A DNA stretch of 64,000 nt from Acanthosepion esculentum (Eukaryota > Mollusca > Cephalopoda > Sepiida > Sepiidae). Position numbers and translations under genes: made by a program. Every line of letters starts with the position of its first letter. Within the stretch, counting starts at the first letter, position 1. Below the pieces are notes generated by a model that did not search any database, was not told the DNA's origin, and saw only the letters and a program-made list of their open reading frames with translations. The stretch is from positions 10,168,468-10,232,467 of the forward strand of contig OZ038498.1 of the NCBI GenBank assembly GCA_964036315.1, given 5' to 3'. Below, piece by piece: positions 53,684-63,835 of this stretch.

Positions 53684-54950
53684 ACAGGTTGAGAATCCTC
53701 AGGACCAGAAGTGCTTTGGTTTTCATATTTTTGGGGATTTTGGAATACAGGCTATTTAATTTGTATATATCATTTATAAAATGGTGCAGCTTGGGAATGG
53801 GACCCATGCATAAAGACGATATCCTTTTATATTTCATAACACAGCTTATGGTTGACTACATAGGAAGGACGACACAACGCTTGGACATGAGAATTAAACA
53901 GCACGTTCCTACCAAAATCAGGAACCACACTTTGCCGTTGAATGGACTCGTCCCAAACACCTACGGGTCCGCCATATGTGAGCACTTATTAAAGAGCAGA
54001 TTTTGTGCAGCTAATTTTAGTGTTGACCAGTTTACCGTGTTGTCCTGGTCACATTTGTTATTTCACCTTAAGGTGCTGGAGGCACTTTACATCGGGTCCC
54101 GCAAGCCTTCCTTGTGTAAACAACGTGAGCGTTTGTTGGGACTCGCTGTCATTTGCCTCTAGCTCCTTTTGCTCATAAAATTTTTTTTTTTCTCTCCTCC
54201 TCCACATTTCCTTTCCATTGTACATTTTCTGTATTTTTTAATTTAAATTAAATCTCCCGTTGTAAGCCTGATGAGCGGGAGTGAAACCGGTTTCTTCGCC
54301 CGTTTTTAATATGTCTCGTAATATCAAGCTTCATACGTTTATTGCTGTGATAAAATTTTGTACCTTCAAAAATATCTTATATATATCCTTAAGGTAGTCT
54401 TATATAAATAACATAAACCTTGAAGGTAGTCTTATATAAATAACAAAACATTTTTTATATAAAATTTAATAAATTTTGTGTGTATACAGATGCAGGTAAT
54501 GAGGCTAGTCATATAATGCTCTCACGGATTTTTAAATGGTTAAAATTAAGATTTCACATAAAACTATTGCTTGGTACTTTCTGTCTGTGTTCAAAAAACG
54601 TTAAGGAGAGGGTACAACATTGCTGACATCACTGTCAGTGTGAGAAGGGAAATTTGGTTTAGCTATCAGTCTCTACCAATGATGCCGTGTTTTGATTAAA
54701 ATGTGACGATACATACAGGTACAGTACTTGTGTAAAAACAAAACATAGATTTTGATTACAGTTAAATGTAATGAAAACTGAAAAAAGTCATCATTTTATT
54801 TGTAACACTGCAATGTTATATTATGTAATCATGTTACAGGCAGCCATGTTGCTTTTTGAAATTTTCCCTTTATGACAAGTCATATTAGCACCTGAAAAAC
54901 TTTTGAATTTTGGAATTTCAGATAAAGGATACTTGACCTATACTTGTTTT
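53684..54950. mobile_element. Nonautonomous DNA transposon (TIR ACAGGTTGAGAATCC), interrupted
   Basis: Left end TACAGGTTGAGAATCCTCAG with GGACCAGAAGTGCTTTGG; right end GATAAAGGATACTTGACCTAT, an imperfect inverted match. Left part includes TTGGGAATGGGACCCATGC and right part TTTTGAATTTTGGAATTTCA. A similar left end is at 30527. A Penelope-like fragment lies inside (about 53830-54360). Confidence 0.6.
53850..54345 (+). pseudogene. Penelope-like element GIY-YIG end
   Basis: Open frame reads VDYIGRTTQRLDMRIKQHVP, NTYGSAICEHLLKSRFCAAN, HLKVLEALYIGSRKPSLCKQ, RERLLG to a stop at ~54162. YIGRTxQxLxxRxxxHxP with a downstream HLxxxxxC and LKVLEAxYI is the C-terminal half of a GIY-YIG nuclease domain. 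The 3' region contains CCTGATGAGCGGGAGTGAAA with CCGGTTTC: CTGATGA, GAAA and an AAACCGGTTT palindrome, a degenerate hammerhead-like core (stem II weak, stem I not seen). RT is absent. Confidence 0.8.
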
Positions 54951-54999
54951 CATGCTGTTAGTTTGTATTGAACACATGTGATACAATTAATACATATAT

Positions 55000-55545
55000 A
55001 TATTTATAAATATAAATGACAATAGGTAAACTGTAATAGTTGCTGATGCGTTTCATCCAATGTGGACTTTCTCAAGGCAAAAAACAAAATTAATTTAAAC
55101 AAAGTAACTAATAATAATAAAAAAAGAAAATAACTGACTCAGAAGGAAAATCCTTGAGAGTGCCGCCATTGAATATTACCTAAATGTTAATTTACGCCCA
55201 GGCCTTTTCCCTATTTCACCTTTCTTAACAGAATTACTACTCTCTCAAACAAACGTACAGAACAGTATCAAGAAATCAAAAGAAAATGGTTGAATCCGTC
55301 AACACAGCAATAATAACAATATCTCCACACGTGACAGTAATTGACGTAATTTTCAGTTAACAGTATGAAAATAGCGTTCTCTAAATTCTTCCAGTTGCTA
55401 AGCACATTTTGTTTTGTTATTATTAGTTATTTTGTTTGATAAATTCATTTCGTTTTTTGCCTTGAGAAAGTCCACATCGGGCGAAACGCGTCGGCAACTA
55501 TTACAGTTTTCCTATTATCATTTATATTTATAAATATTGTCTTTT
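55000..55545. mobile_element. Foldback element with GCGAAACGCGTC core
   Basis: Arms ~115-120 bases: 55000-55120 and 55428-55545 (inverted, ~90% by eye), spacer ~300 bases. Right arm: GCCTTGAGAAAGTCCACATC, GGGCGAAACGCGTCGGC; left arm is its complement with mutations (ATGCGTTTCATCCAATGTGG). GAAAC with an ACGCGT palindrome and a GTCC/GGGC stem resembles a hammerhead; the CTGANGA box reads TTGAGAA. Confidence 0.8.
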
Positions 55546-56056
55546 TCTACAGGTTAACTCTGAGAAATTTTTCACATATATATATATGAATAAAGGGAAT
55601 GGTTCATTCAAGGTCTTAACTAAAAATTGAAAGAAAAAAATGTGATTTTCTTACTTTGTTTTTAAAGTAAAATTAGTTTTTAAAATTAGATACTATTATT
55701 TTTCATATTCACAGATCAATAATACAAATGTCTAAATTTAGCTTTCATTTTTCATTTCTGTTCACCAGTTTAAAAAGAAGCTTTATTTTGTTTTATTTGT
55801 GTGTGTGATCATTGCAATCTTTTAAAAAGGCTTTAAAATTTAAGACCGCCTATTCCATCTCGAATGGACTGTTCTGCTTTAACATTTTTTTTTTACTTTC
55901 TGTATTCTTTGTTCGGTGAATAAAGCATTTAATAAGATCACTAGCTTCTTGTGGTTTTACTACACTTTATTTAAATATGTAAAATTGATTCCTTTTTTTT
56001 ATGCTGCTACCTTTCAAATAAAAACAATTTAATCTCAAAGAAGACATTTAAATTAC

Positions 56057-57108
56057 ACTGGTCAACAAAAAAAAAAACAAAAAAACTTTTGAAATTGTGT
56101 TGAGACACCGAACATCTTTTTTAGCTAATTTTATGGCACTGAATCTGAAAATGACCTTACTTTTTCTTGATTAGCTACCATTTTTACTGTACAGAAATGC
56201 CTCATTTTTGTAAAAAAAAGCATTTTTTCATTTGTTTTCTGTATATATGATATTGACCAATGGCAATATTTCTTAAAATCATAGAAACCTCTCAATTTGT
56301 ATTTAAACCAACAAATATTGGTCTGCTTATTGAGAAATGCTATTTTTGCAATAACAATTAGACCCTAAGTCTTTAAAAACACGATTGAATATACCAAGAT
56401 CAACAAGTATTTACATCAAATCATTCAATAAACTAACGGCAGGAATATAAGCTTCCTGAACATAAGAATTATGGTAAAAATTTTCTCTTTTTTGTCTGTT
56501 ATGTTCAATGTTATATAAGACCCTTTTGATACCCCACCAGTATCATGTACAATGGGGTAGGTGCATTTAATTGGGATGTCTTTAGCTGGAGTTTCTTTCT
56601 AACTGTGAATACAAAATGCTCTCAATGTGTTTGGTTTCCTTCCATAGTGAAGGGATAAAAATGATGGGATAAGTTTATGAATATCAAACAGAAGATTTTA
56701 GGCTTTCATTTTTTTTATGTCACCTTAATTATCAGGTTTACTAAAGTGTATTACTGATAAAGTTTATCTGTTAATTTGAATTTTGGCTATAAATTGAAAA
56801 ACTTCAGTACATCTATTTTAAAATATTTGACTCAAAAACACTTTTTTCTTATAGAAATAGTTTATTTCAAGTGGCTGTCATAAATTGCTTGGTCTACCTG
56901 AAAATTGATGGGTTTCTACGACCTTTATTAACTAAATTTTGCGATCAGCCAAGATCATAAATTGATCTTTTTTCCAAAAATGAGCAATTTCAGTACAGCA
57001 AAAATGGTAGCTAACCATGAAAAACTAAGGCCATTTTTGGAATCAGCACCATTAAATTAGCTAAAAATGTGCTTTGTTTCTTGGCACTAAAAATCGTGTT
57101 GACTAGCG
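56057..57108. mobile_element. DNA transposon with long (~150-bp) TIRs
   Basis: Left end CACTGGTCAACA and right end TGTTGACTAGCG, then co-linear inverted similarity: TTTTAGCTAATTTTATGGCA, CTGAAAATGACCTTA, GTTAGCTACCATTTTT, TGTACAGAAATGCCTCATTT against their complements at 56975-57085. A possible 3-bp TSD, TTA, flanks both ends. No transposase frame. Superfamily not recognised. Confidence 0.7.
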
Positions 57109-57389
57109 TTATTCAAAATGCATTTTATACTTTTCATAGCAATACTTAATAAATGACCATTAAAAGTTTTATTTTAATTTTTATGGACAAACAAGAATAA
57201 CCAAAATTCAATTTTTTTTTTATTTTATTATTTCAGTTTATTTTATTTTTTTCAGTTAATTTTTTCTAAAAAAAAAAATCAAAATAACTGAGGTAACAGC
57301 AATTTTAGCTGAGAATTTGAACAAAATAAAAGAAATTAAAATGAAATATTGTTTTATTTTGTCCAAACTGTCAGCTCAAATTTATTTAA

Positions 57390-58650
57390 AAGTTTTTTTT
57401 TATAGTGGGTTTCACCCTGTACAAGGCCTGGGAGCTACTTGGGGTAGAGTGTTACAGAGTAAGAGGCACAGTTTATGCAGATATGTAGGGAAGATAACGG
57501 TTAACCCTAGACCTGAACAGATTAAGATTGTAGTGATCAACAAAACATCCTCTTGGTAGTCTGGGCCACACAGCAGTGGTTTGCATGAAGAAGCTGCTCA
57601 AGTGGAACTTACTTCTCACCTATGAAATATGAAGGGAATGGGGGTGGTTCATTACAATGTGCATAGCATGACAAGTTTTAGCTGTAAAGGTAAGAACTGG
57701 TGGGACTAAGGATTGTAGTTCATCTGAGCACTTTCCATGGAAAAAGCAATAAAGCAGTGAGGGGCTTGTGATGTTTTGTTGGTAAGAAAGAGTCTTTCTT
57801 AGGGTCATGACTTTTGATAAGTCTTAAGATTTTCTAGGCTGTTAAAAAAATACTACTGATATTGTGCTCGGTGAGATGGGGGGGTGTACTATGTCTTGAG
57901 TTCGAAGCAAAGAGCATCTTATTTGACAAGGAAGAGATGACTCTGGACTATTTATAATGTGTACAGATGCTTTGCCTCTATTCATAATTTGATTGGCGAT
58001 TTTTCATAACTCTCTGGATCCAGTTTGTTTATTTTCAACTTTGGCCTGGATCACTTGTGCATAGCTAAACTTTGCACTTTCCAAGACTTTCTTGCAGTGA
58101 TTACGAGCATGCTCTGAATGCAGTAAGTACCCAATTACACCACTTCTTGTGGTTGATATTGAAGCAGTGGTTATGGCGAGCTATGGCAGGCAGTGCATTC
58201 AGGGCAAAACAAGGACTGGCTGTTCGGGTTTTGCTGGACTTTTTTTTGGTGGTGGTGGGTGTAGTGGGGTGAAGTTAAAACTCTCCATTCCAGAAAGGAT
58301 CCATTCCGATATGATGACATCAGTTTTGGAGGCAGCATGTTGACAGAGGAGTTTCCATCATGTAAGTTCTAAATCTGTGCTAGACTGCCTTCATGTAGCG
58401 GAAAATTATTCTATGAAATGGCAAATTGGGGATACCTTTGGTTTGGCATCACTGACTAGAGAATGGTCTGATGAGCCCAGGGGTGCAGGTAAAACTTTTG
58501 TGAAGCATTTTTCAGGGCAGGATGTGGGGAAGAGGTCAGTGACATTTGCGTAATGTCCTGGCACATCAGGGATGCGGGAGGATTCTTCATTGATCTGAGC
58601 TAGTTCATATGAGATGGAGAAGTCTCTGCAGCATCTACCTTCTTCATCAG
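57390..58650 (-). mobile_element. LINE with internal deletion (endonuclease joined to C-terminus)
   Basis: Minus reading from 58640: INEESSRIPDVPGHYANVTD, LFPTSCPEKCFTK, LPAPLGSSDHSLVS, the end of an APE-type endonuclease (SDH motif). Then NHCKKVLESAKFSYAQ-like and IQAKVENKQTGSRELWKIAN (linker before RT). 57808-57620 reads SLLYCFFHGKCSDELQSLVP, the post-RT C-terminal domain, ending in a tail with TTTCACCCTGTACAAGGCCTG at 57409. RT itself is missing between about 57820 and 57960. A different subfamily from the 12406 LINEs. Confidence 0.75.
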
Positions 58651-58913
58651 TTTTGTTTGAGTGGACTAACCCCCTCTTTGATCATCTTTCTTAAAAATTT
58701 TCCTTCTCCATTGTTAATCTCTTCATTGCTGTTGATGTCTTTACTTTCTGATGTTATTAAATTATCATATCCTTTAAAATAAGTCATTTCATCTGCTGAT
58801 TGCATATAAACTGCTATTTGTATCTCTTTTATTTACTATTAATTTTACTTTGCTATTTACCATGGCATTGAATGAAGTTTATTCAACTTTAAATTTTATT
58901 GCATTTTTCTATA

Positions 58914-59290
58914 CATAAAAACCCTTATGCAAATTAATTGAAACAAAACAAATAATTCTGTTATTATTTACTTTTTCATATTTTTCCAATGAAACATGAC
59001 CCAGTGCATATGTTAGTACTTTGTATGTCCATTCCATGAAATCGTTCCTTGCAGATTGACCACAGATTCTCAATTGGATTTAGATCAGGAGAGTTTCCAG
59101 GACACTCTATGGTATTTTGATTTGCTCACTGGTAAGCCTTGCCAGTGTGTTCATGCAGCATTACAATTTTCATATGCTTTCTTGGAGTAATCTCCATCAC
59201 AGACAATGGCTGTAGGACAACTAATCAACAGTCAAGACAATAGTGTCTGGGTGTGATGAAAATCTACTTTTGACACCTCTGACTCTTCTA
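58914..59290 (-). pseudogene. Tc1-like transposon, N- and C-termini fused
   Basis: Minus reading: LRPYSVMEI-like then TPRKHMKIVMLHEHTGKAYQ (HTH N-terminus), immediately followed by ENTIECPGNSPDLNPIENLW-like sequence (third catalytic acid region) and SICKERFHGMDIQSTN. The whole central catalytic domain is deleted. The end ACCCTTATGCAAATTAATTG matches the left end of the element at 63147. Confidence 0.8.
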
Positions 59291-59453
59291 CTTTTGGCAC
59301 CTCCGACCCAACTACTATTGGCTACTCTGTCTCATCTACTTTTGGCACCTCTGACTCCTCTTTATGCAATTAAGTGATTATGGCCTACAAATCTCATAAA
59401 GCCAATGCAATAAACCAATAAAAATAAAAATGTTATAATGTAAGACTTTTTTT

Positions 59454-59496
<43 letters not shown>

Positions 59497-59741
59497 GTTA
59501 CTCCAAAATTCGCTTGACGAGGAAATGGAACTAATGTCTTTGGTTTAATAACAAAATTAAATTCAGGGGCTTTAGCTTCCATTTCTGAAACATGGTTATC
59601 ACTGTGTAGCGAAAAATAAATCATATTTTAAATCAATTAATTTATAATATTAATGCTCTGTAAATTTACATTGAGCACTATTGTGTAAAAATAAAAATAT
59701 CTATAACACCGGATTTTATATCTTACTGTTCTTTCTTTTTA

Positions 59742-59793
<52 letters not shown>

Positions 59794-60205
59794 CATATAT
59801 ATATGTGTGTGTGTGTTTTTGCAAATAAGAAATAAGTACAGAACAAAAATAAAATGACTTTATAATAGAAGTTGAAATATAATCTTTTACAGGATGTAAA
59901 AGACATAACAAAAATAAAAATTCTCTAATGTATTGTTTTTTTTACATATACAGTTTTGCAAATACAAAATTACTACAAAAAATAAAATGACTTTAAAAAA
60001 GAAGTTGAGATGAATTTCTTTAGAGGAAATTGTAAATATACAGTAGAAGAAATAACAATTAAAATAAATTCTATAATGTAAGACTTTTGACATTAAGTGT
60101 AAATTCAACTGGAGTCAGTCAGTAAAACTATACCGACTCCAACTCCAATGACCCCTTAATTGTTTCCGACTCCTACTCGATGACTCTGACTCCACAGCCC
60201 AGGTT
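59255..60205. other. Repeats and microsatellites, no gene
   Basis: 59262-59365 has four copies of a ~24-base TCTACTTTTGGCACCTCTGA unit. (TA)n at 59458-59489 and 59747-59790. 59821-59940 and 59955-60085 are diverged direct repeats (AAATAAAATGACTTTA). 60140-60201 ends GACTCTGACTCCACAGCCC, like the terminus of a known GGGCTGTGGAGTC DNA transposon; no partner end found. Confidence 0.6.
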
Positions 60206-60277
60206 ATTTATGTAGGCAATATTAAAGTTTAGAGGGCTCAACTTAGAAATGCTCTTGTTCAAGTGATCATTTAAACT

Positions 60278-61070
60278 AGTGATTCTCAACATGTTCCAGG
60301 TGGACCACTGGTAGCCCACAGAGAATTCGTAGACACAAAAAAATTGTAGCTACTTCACAAAAATATGTCTAAATTATTTATATTTTGAAGAATTAAAAAA
60401 ATATAATATTTTGTTTAATTACACACATGTCCATTATATTTGAAAATTTCGAAATTATGTACGTATTATGCAGTGCTATGTTTATTTTATTTTTTATCAT
60501 ATATATATTTATTATATATATATATAAAAATGTTATATATACTATATGTAATATAAATTTTTTATTCATGTAAAAAATGAATCCTATGTTAATAGATCAC
60601 TAAACAATGTTGTTTGATAATAAATTTGATATTTCTTTAAAGAGAATGCGAAACTGAAAAAAAGTGTTGATTAAAAAGGCGTCTTTGTCTACATATCGAT
60701 AAAGGACTCACACCTAAATATTTTTCACCATGAAAAAGTAAGCATCATTTCTTTCCCTACCACATGAATGGTGGAATCTGGATTTTCGGCTGTTGTGGAT
60801 GTTATCAGTAGAAAAAGAAATAAATTATATTTTAACAGCAGAGGAACTGTCAGACTAAGACTAAATGACATCATCAAAATTGATTATGATATCCTGTGTT
60901 TATCCTTGTTAACTAAAATAAGTTTTAAGTGTAAATAGACTACTTTATCTTTTCCTTGAGTATTTTAGTGTGTAAATTGAACAGCCTAAAAGTAAAAATA
61001 GGAGTGGTCCATTTGAATCTTTGGAAGAAAAAATGATCTATGGACTGAAAAAAAGGTTGAGAAGCACGGG
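60278..61070. mobile_element. hAT-like nonautonomous element with TSD
   Basis: Ends AGTGATTCTCAAC and GTTGAGAAGCACGGG are inverted; flanks TTTAAACT (60270-60277) and TCTAAACT (61071-61078) fit an 8-bp duplication with one mismatch. Interior AT-rich with no transposase recognised; 60720-60860 reads like decayed hAT coding DNA but not firmly. Confidence 0.7.
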
Positions 61071-61739
61071 TCTAAACTATTTGAACAGCTTAATCCTAGA
61101 CTGGTTCCTCCATAAGAGAAATAGCACTTGTTGACCCCCGGCTGATGACTGATTTTTGTTTGACATTCCTTACCCTAAATTTTTTTTTATTATTATTGTC
61201 AAGATCTATTTTAATCGAGATACTTTCTCTAGACAAATTGTCATCCAAGAAACGCTTATCTACTCTCATTAAAACAGGTTAAAAGTTGCACTAGTTTCTT
61301 TTTTACTATTGCACTGTATTTGTTTCATCCTGTTACTGTAATACGAGAACTAATGCTGTCAGCAATTGTTGTTTTAGTTTCTTTAATAAAATGACTTAAA
61401 AAATTGAAGTTAATTAAAAAGAATGTTTTCAGTTTTCTTGTAAACATATTGCAATGAATTCTTGCATCATCGGAGTTTAGTAAGAATTCATTTCAAATTA
61501 ATTGATGCACATCCAGCCGTCTCCTTCTTGAAGAACAGTTTTTTGCTATCGAGGTTCGTCTGCACTCCCTGCAGTGCCTCTTGCTACCTAAAACAGGATT
61601 TCTTAAATGAGATGGATATCACAAATAAGAGATGCCCGGAGTTAATTTGCAACATTAATTTCGACAAAGCTTAATTAAATAAATTATATATGTATAATAT
61701 GAATTTAAATATCAGTCAGATATCATCAAAAAATGTGCG

Positions 61740-61743
61740 CAGG

Positions 61744-61828
<85 letters not shown>
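61740..61828. repeat. (CT)n(TA)n compound microsatellite
   Basis: CT run at 61745-61778 passing into a TA run that ends beside the R1 foldback. Confidence 0.95.
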
Positions 61829-61831
<3 letters not shown>

Positions 61832-61841
61832 TAAACATTGA

Positions 61842-62030
61842 GTCAACACTGAGAGCGATAGTCTGTTTCATGCTTGATGCAATTGTCAGGCCTGACGATT
61901 GTGTCTAGCATGAAACAGACTGTCGCCTCTAACTGTTGACTTCTATGTTCACTTTTATATTTACACATGCTCTATCTCTGATATTGAGCAATTTATCCCA
62001 TAAATATACCACACCTTAAGACTATATTTC

Positions 62031-62034
<4 letters not shown>
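61842..62034. mobile_element. R1 foldback element, copy 2
   Basis: Arms 61842-61890 and 61891-61940 are inverted (GTCAAC...GTTGAC outermost; TCAGG/CCTGA at the centre), followed by the R1 tail (CTCTATCTCTGATATTGAGC to ACTATATTTCTTC) shared with 840-938. Bounded on both sides by (TA)n (61779-61828 and 62035-62072). Confidence 0.85.
61888..61928 (+). ncRNA. Hammerhead ribozyme candidate
   Basis: Stem I AGGC 61888-61891 with GCCT 61925-61928; CTGACGA 61892-61898; stem II U-U, TG/CA extended by a G-U pair, closing about 61899-61911; GAAA 61912-61915; stem III ACAG 61915-61918 and CTGT 61920-61923 around one A; H17 = C 61924 in the canonical GTC triplet; predicted cleavage 61924/61925. All invariant bases present. 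The left arm encodes a minus-strand version with CTGACAA, which should be dead. Confidence 0.6.
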
Positions 62035-62076
<42 letters not shown>

Positions 62077-62453
62077 CTCACTTCATTTCAATCTAAATAA
62101 CTTTAATGTCAATTTCAGTGTGATCATAAATCATCATAATATTAGACAAGGGTAAATCTTGAAAAGGTGTAGGGAAAAAAATACAACACAATCAGTTGAT
62201 AAACCTGTATGGAATAAAAATTAGTATTTATGTAGTCAAGATTCAAAGAAAATGTGAAAGGAACAATTCCATTAGCATTTAAAAACTTAAATGCCAAAAA
62301 GAAAGAAATCCCAGAAAAATACTTCCGCATAACTTAATATTTGATTGACAAATGAGAAAATGTGGTTAATATTTTGCTGTTAATTACATTGTATCCACAA
62401 TGGTCGGATTGAAAAATCTTTTAATTTTTTTTTTTTTTTTTTTTTTTTTGTAG

Positions 62454-62584
62454 GAAACAGGAAATTGTACACAGAAAGAACTGGAGTCAAACACAAGTGA
62501 AGTTTCCCTGCTAAAGTATTTCCTTTTAAGAATTTACCTCATCCTTGAATCTTGAACGTCTTTTCACATTGCCATTCCTCTTTG
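62454..62584 (+). other. 5' UTR part of the SLC20A exon, with splice acceptor
   Basis: A T run of about 23 bases (62427-62449) followed by GTAG at 62450-62453 is a strong splice acceptor, so the exon begins at 62454. The 131 bases to the first ATG contain stops in the coding frame and no upstream ATG in good context. An upstream non-coding exon is therefore expected to the left. Confidence 0.75.
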
Positions 62585-62783
62585 ATGACTGATATGGATG
62601 TTCCAGATGACTGGCTATGGATGATTGTCGTAGGTTTCATCATTGCCTTTGTGCTGGCTTTTGGAATTGGCGCCAATGATGTGGCCAATTCCTTTGGAAC
62701 ATCAGTTGGAGCAAAGGTGCTGACCCTACGACAGGCTTGCTTCCTTGCCACTGTATTTGAAACACTTGGAGCTATTCTCTTAG
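62585..62783 (+). CDS. SLC20A: Sodium-dependent phosphate transporter (SLC20/PiT), first coding exon
   Basis: SLC20 proteins import inorganic phosphate with sodium across the plasma membrane. The exon encodes about 66 residues. [10 protein letters not shown] is a short extracellular start; [20 protein letters not shown] is the first membrane segment; it runs into [20 protein letters not shown] with [19 protein letters not shown], the N-terminal PiT signature ([14 protein letters not shown]) and second membrane segment. The ATG at 62585 is chosen because the in-frame sequence upstream has only TTG; a second ATG at 62594 is possible. The exon ends TTAG/GTGAGTA at 62783, phase 1, splitting the Gly codon as expected in the family; without splicing the frame would stop three codons later. 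The remainder lies beyond the window. Vertebrates have two paralogues; one exon does not tell which. Confidence 0.93.
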
Positions 62784-62834
62784 GTGAGTAAATTTTCACA
62801 TTTTTCTAGTGTCTATCATTACATGTTTAATCAC

Positions 62835-63097
62835 TGATGTAATGGAATAACCAGTCACCCATAAATGATTACACTATAGGTAGTAACTACCTATAAAGTC
62901 AACCATCTACGAGAGACTCGCGAGAGTGATAGAGACGACGCAAGCACGTCCGACCTTCCAATTAATGGCAATCACTACTAGATTGACCTGTGTGTATAAC
63001 TGTACTGTATTTTATATTGTACTTGTTGTGTACAATAAACCTTCCTTCTAGTATCTACCTGGTGTTAAGTATTTATTTCCTTAGCACGGAATATAAA
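62835..63097 (+). mobile_element. LTR in the SLC20A intron, with leader sequence
   Basis: Starts TGATGTAATGGAATAACC, contains GGTAGTAACTACCTATA and AATAAACCTTCC (poly(A) signal, 63036), and ends GCACGGAATATAA. It matches the solo LTR at 18554-18835 in the opposite orientation. Immediately downstream GTGGTGACGAGGATG resembles the primer-site and leader region of gypsy-type elements, so this is a 5' LTR with a short stretch of interior, truncated at about 63140. Confidence 0.7.
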
Positions 63098-63146
63098 AGT
63101 GGTGACGAGGATGTTTGAAACAAACTCACACAGAATATAACAATCA

Positions 63147-63520
63147 TATACACCCTTGTGCAAATTAATTAAAACAACTGTTTTAGTTTCCTTTCTTTCA
63201 CCATACGGTCAGTTTTAGACCCCCTGGAGTGACAGGGTGTAATCGATTTCTATTTTTCCTCAGATTAGGTCATTTACAGTGGTGTACAGTAATATGAATC
63301 TATTTTTGGGGTGTGTGATAAAATTTGTTTGACCTTGAAAAATATTGCAGCATCCATGATTGCATCATATTTTTATCACATCCAGACATTATTGTCTAAA
63401 CTGTCGATTAGTTGTCCTACGGCCATACTCTGTGATGGACATTACTCCAAGGAAGCATATGAAAATTGTAACACTGCACGAACATACTGGCAAGCCTTAC
63501 CAAATTGCTAAATTCTAATG
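63147..63520 (+). pseudogene. Tc1-like transposon left end and transposase N-terminus
   Basis: TIR-like CACCCTTGTGCAAATTAATT at 63150, then 63405-63510 reading IVLRPYSVMDITPRKHMKIV, TLHEHTGKPYQIA, stop. PRKxxKIVTLHEHTGKPxxxIA is the first helix-turn-helix of a Tc1 transposase subgroup. The frame is cut at 63510 and the right end was not found. Confidence 0.75.
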
Positions 63521-63835
63521 GTAAATAAATGTTTTTTAAAGGTTTGACATAAATTTATTTGTAAAATAAATCTGATTATTAAAATATATCTTTTTAATCT
63601 TGCAATATCATACAAGAAAATTAATCACTAAGAATATATTTTAAAAATTTATTTATGTTTACCTCAGAAAAATGTTTCCATCATTGTTAAATTACAAGGT
63701 TTAATTTAAATAAAAAATGAAAAGATTGCAATTATAAGATATATAAATAAAATTTTCTTTTAAAAAAATGGAAAAGTTAAAAAACCAAAAAAAAACTATC
63801 AGAATGGATCAATAAGCTCTATCTATCTATCTAAC
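63521..63835. other. AT-rich intronic sequence
   Basis: No feature; a short (TATC)n run at 63820-63831. Confidence 0.4.

Noticed and set aside
62552..62584. Upstream TTG as the SLC20A start
   Set aside because: The eukaryotic start should be the ATG at 62585; the residues before it do not look like a PiT N-terminus and lie in the 5' UTR.
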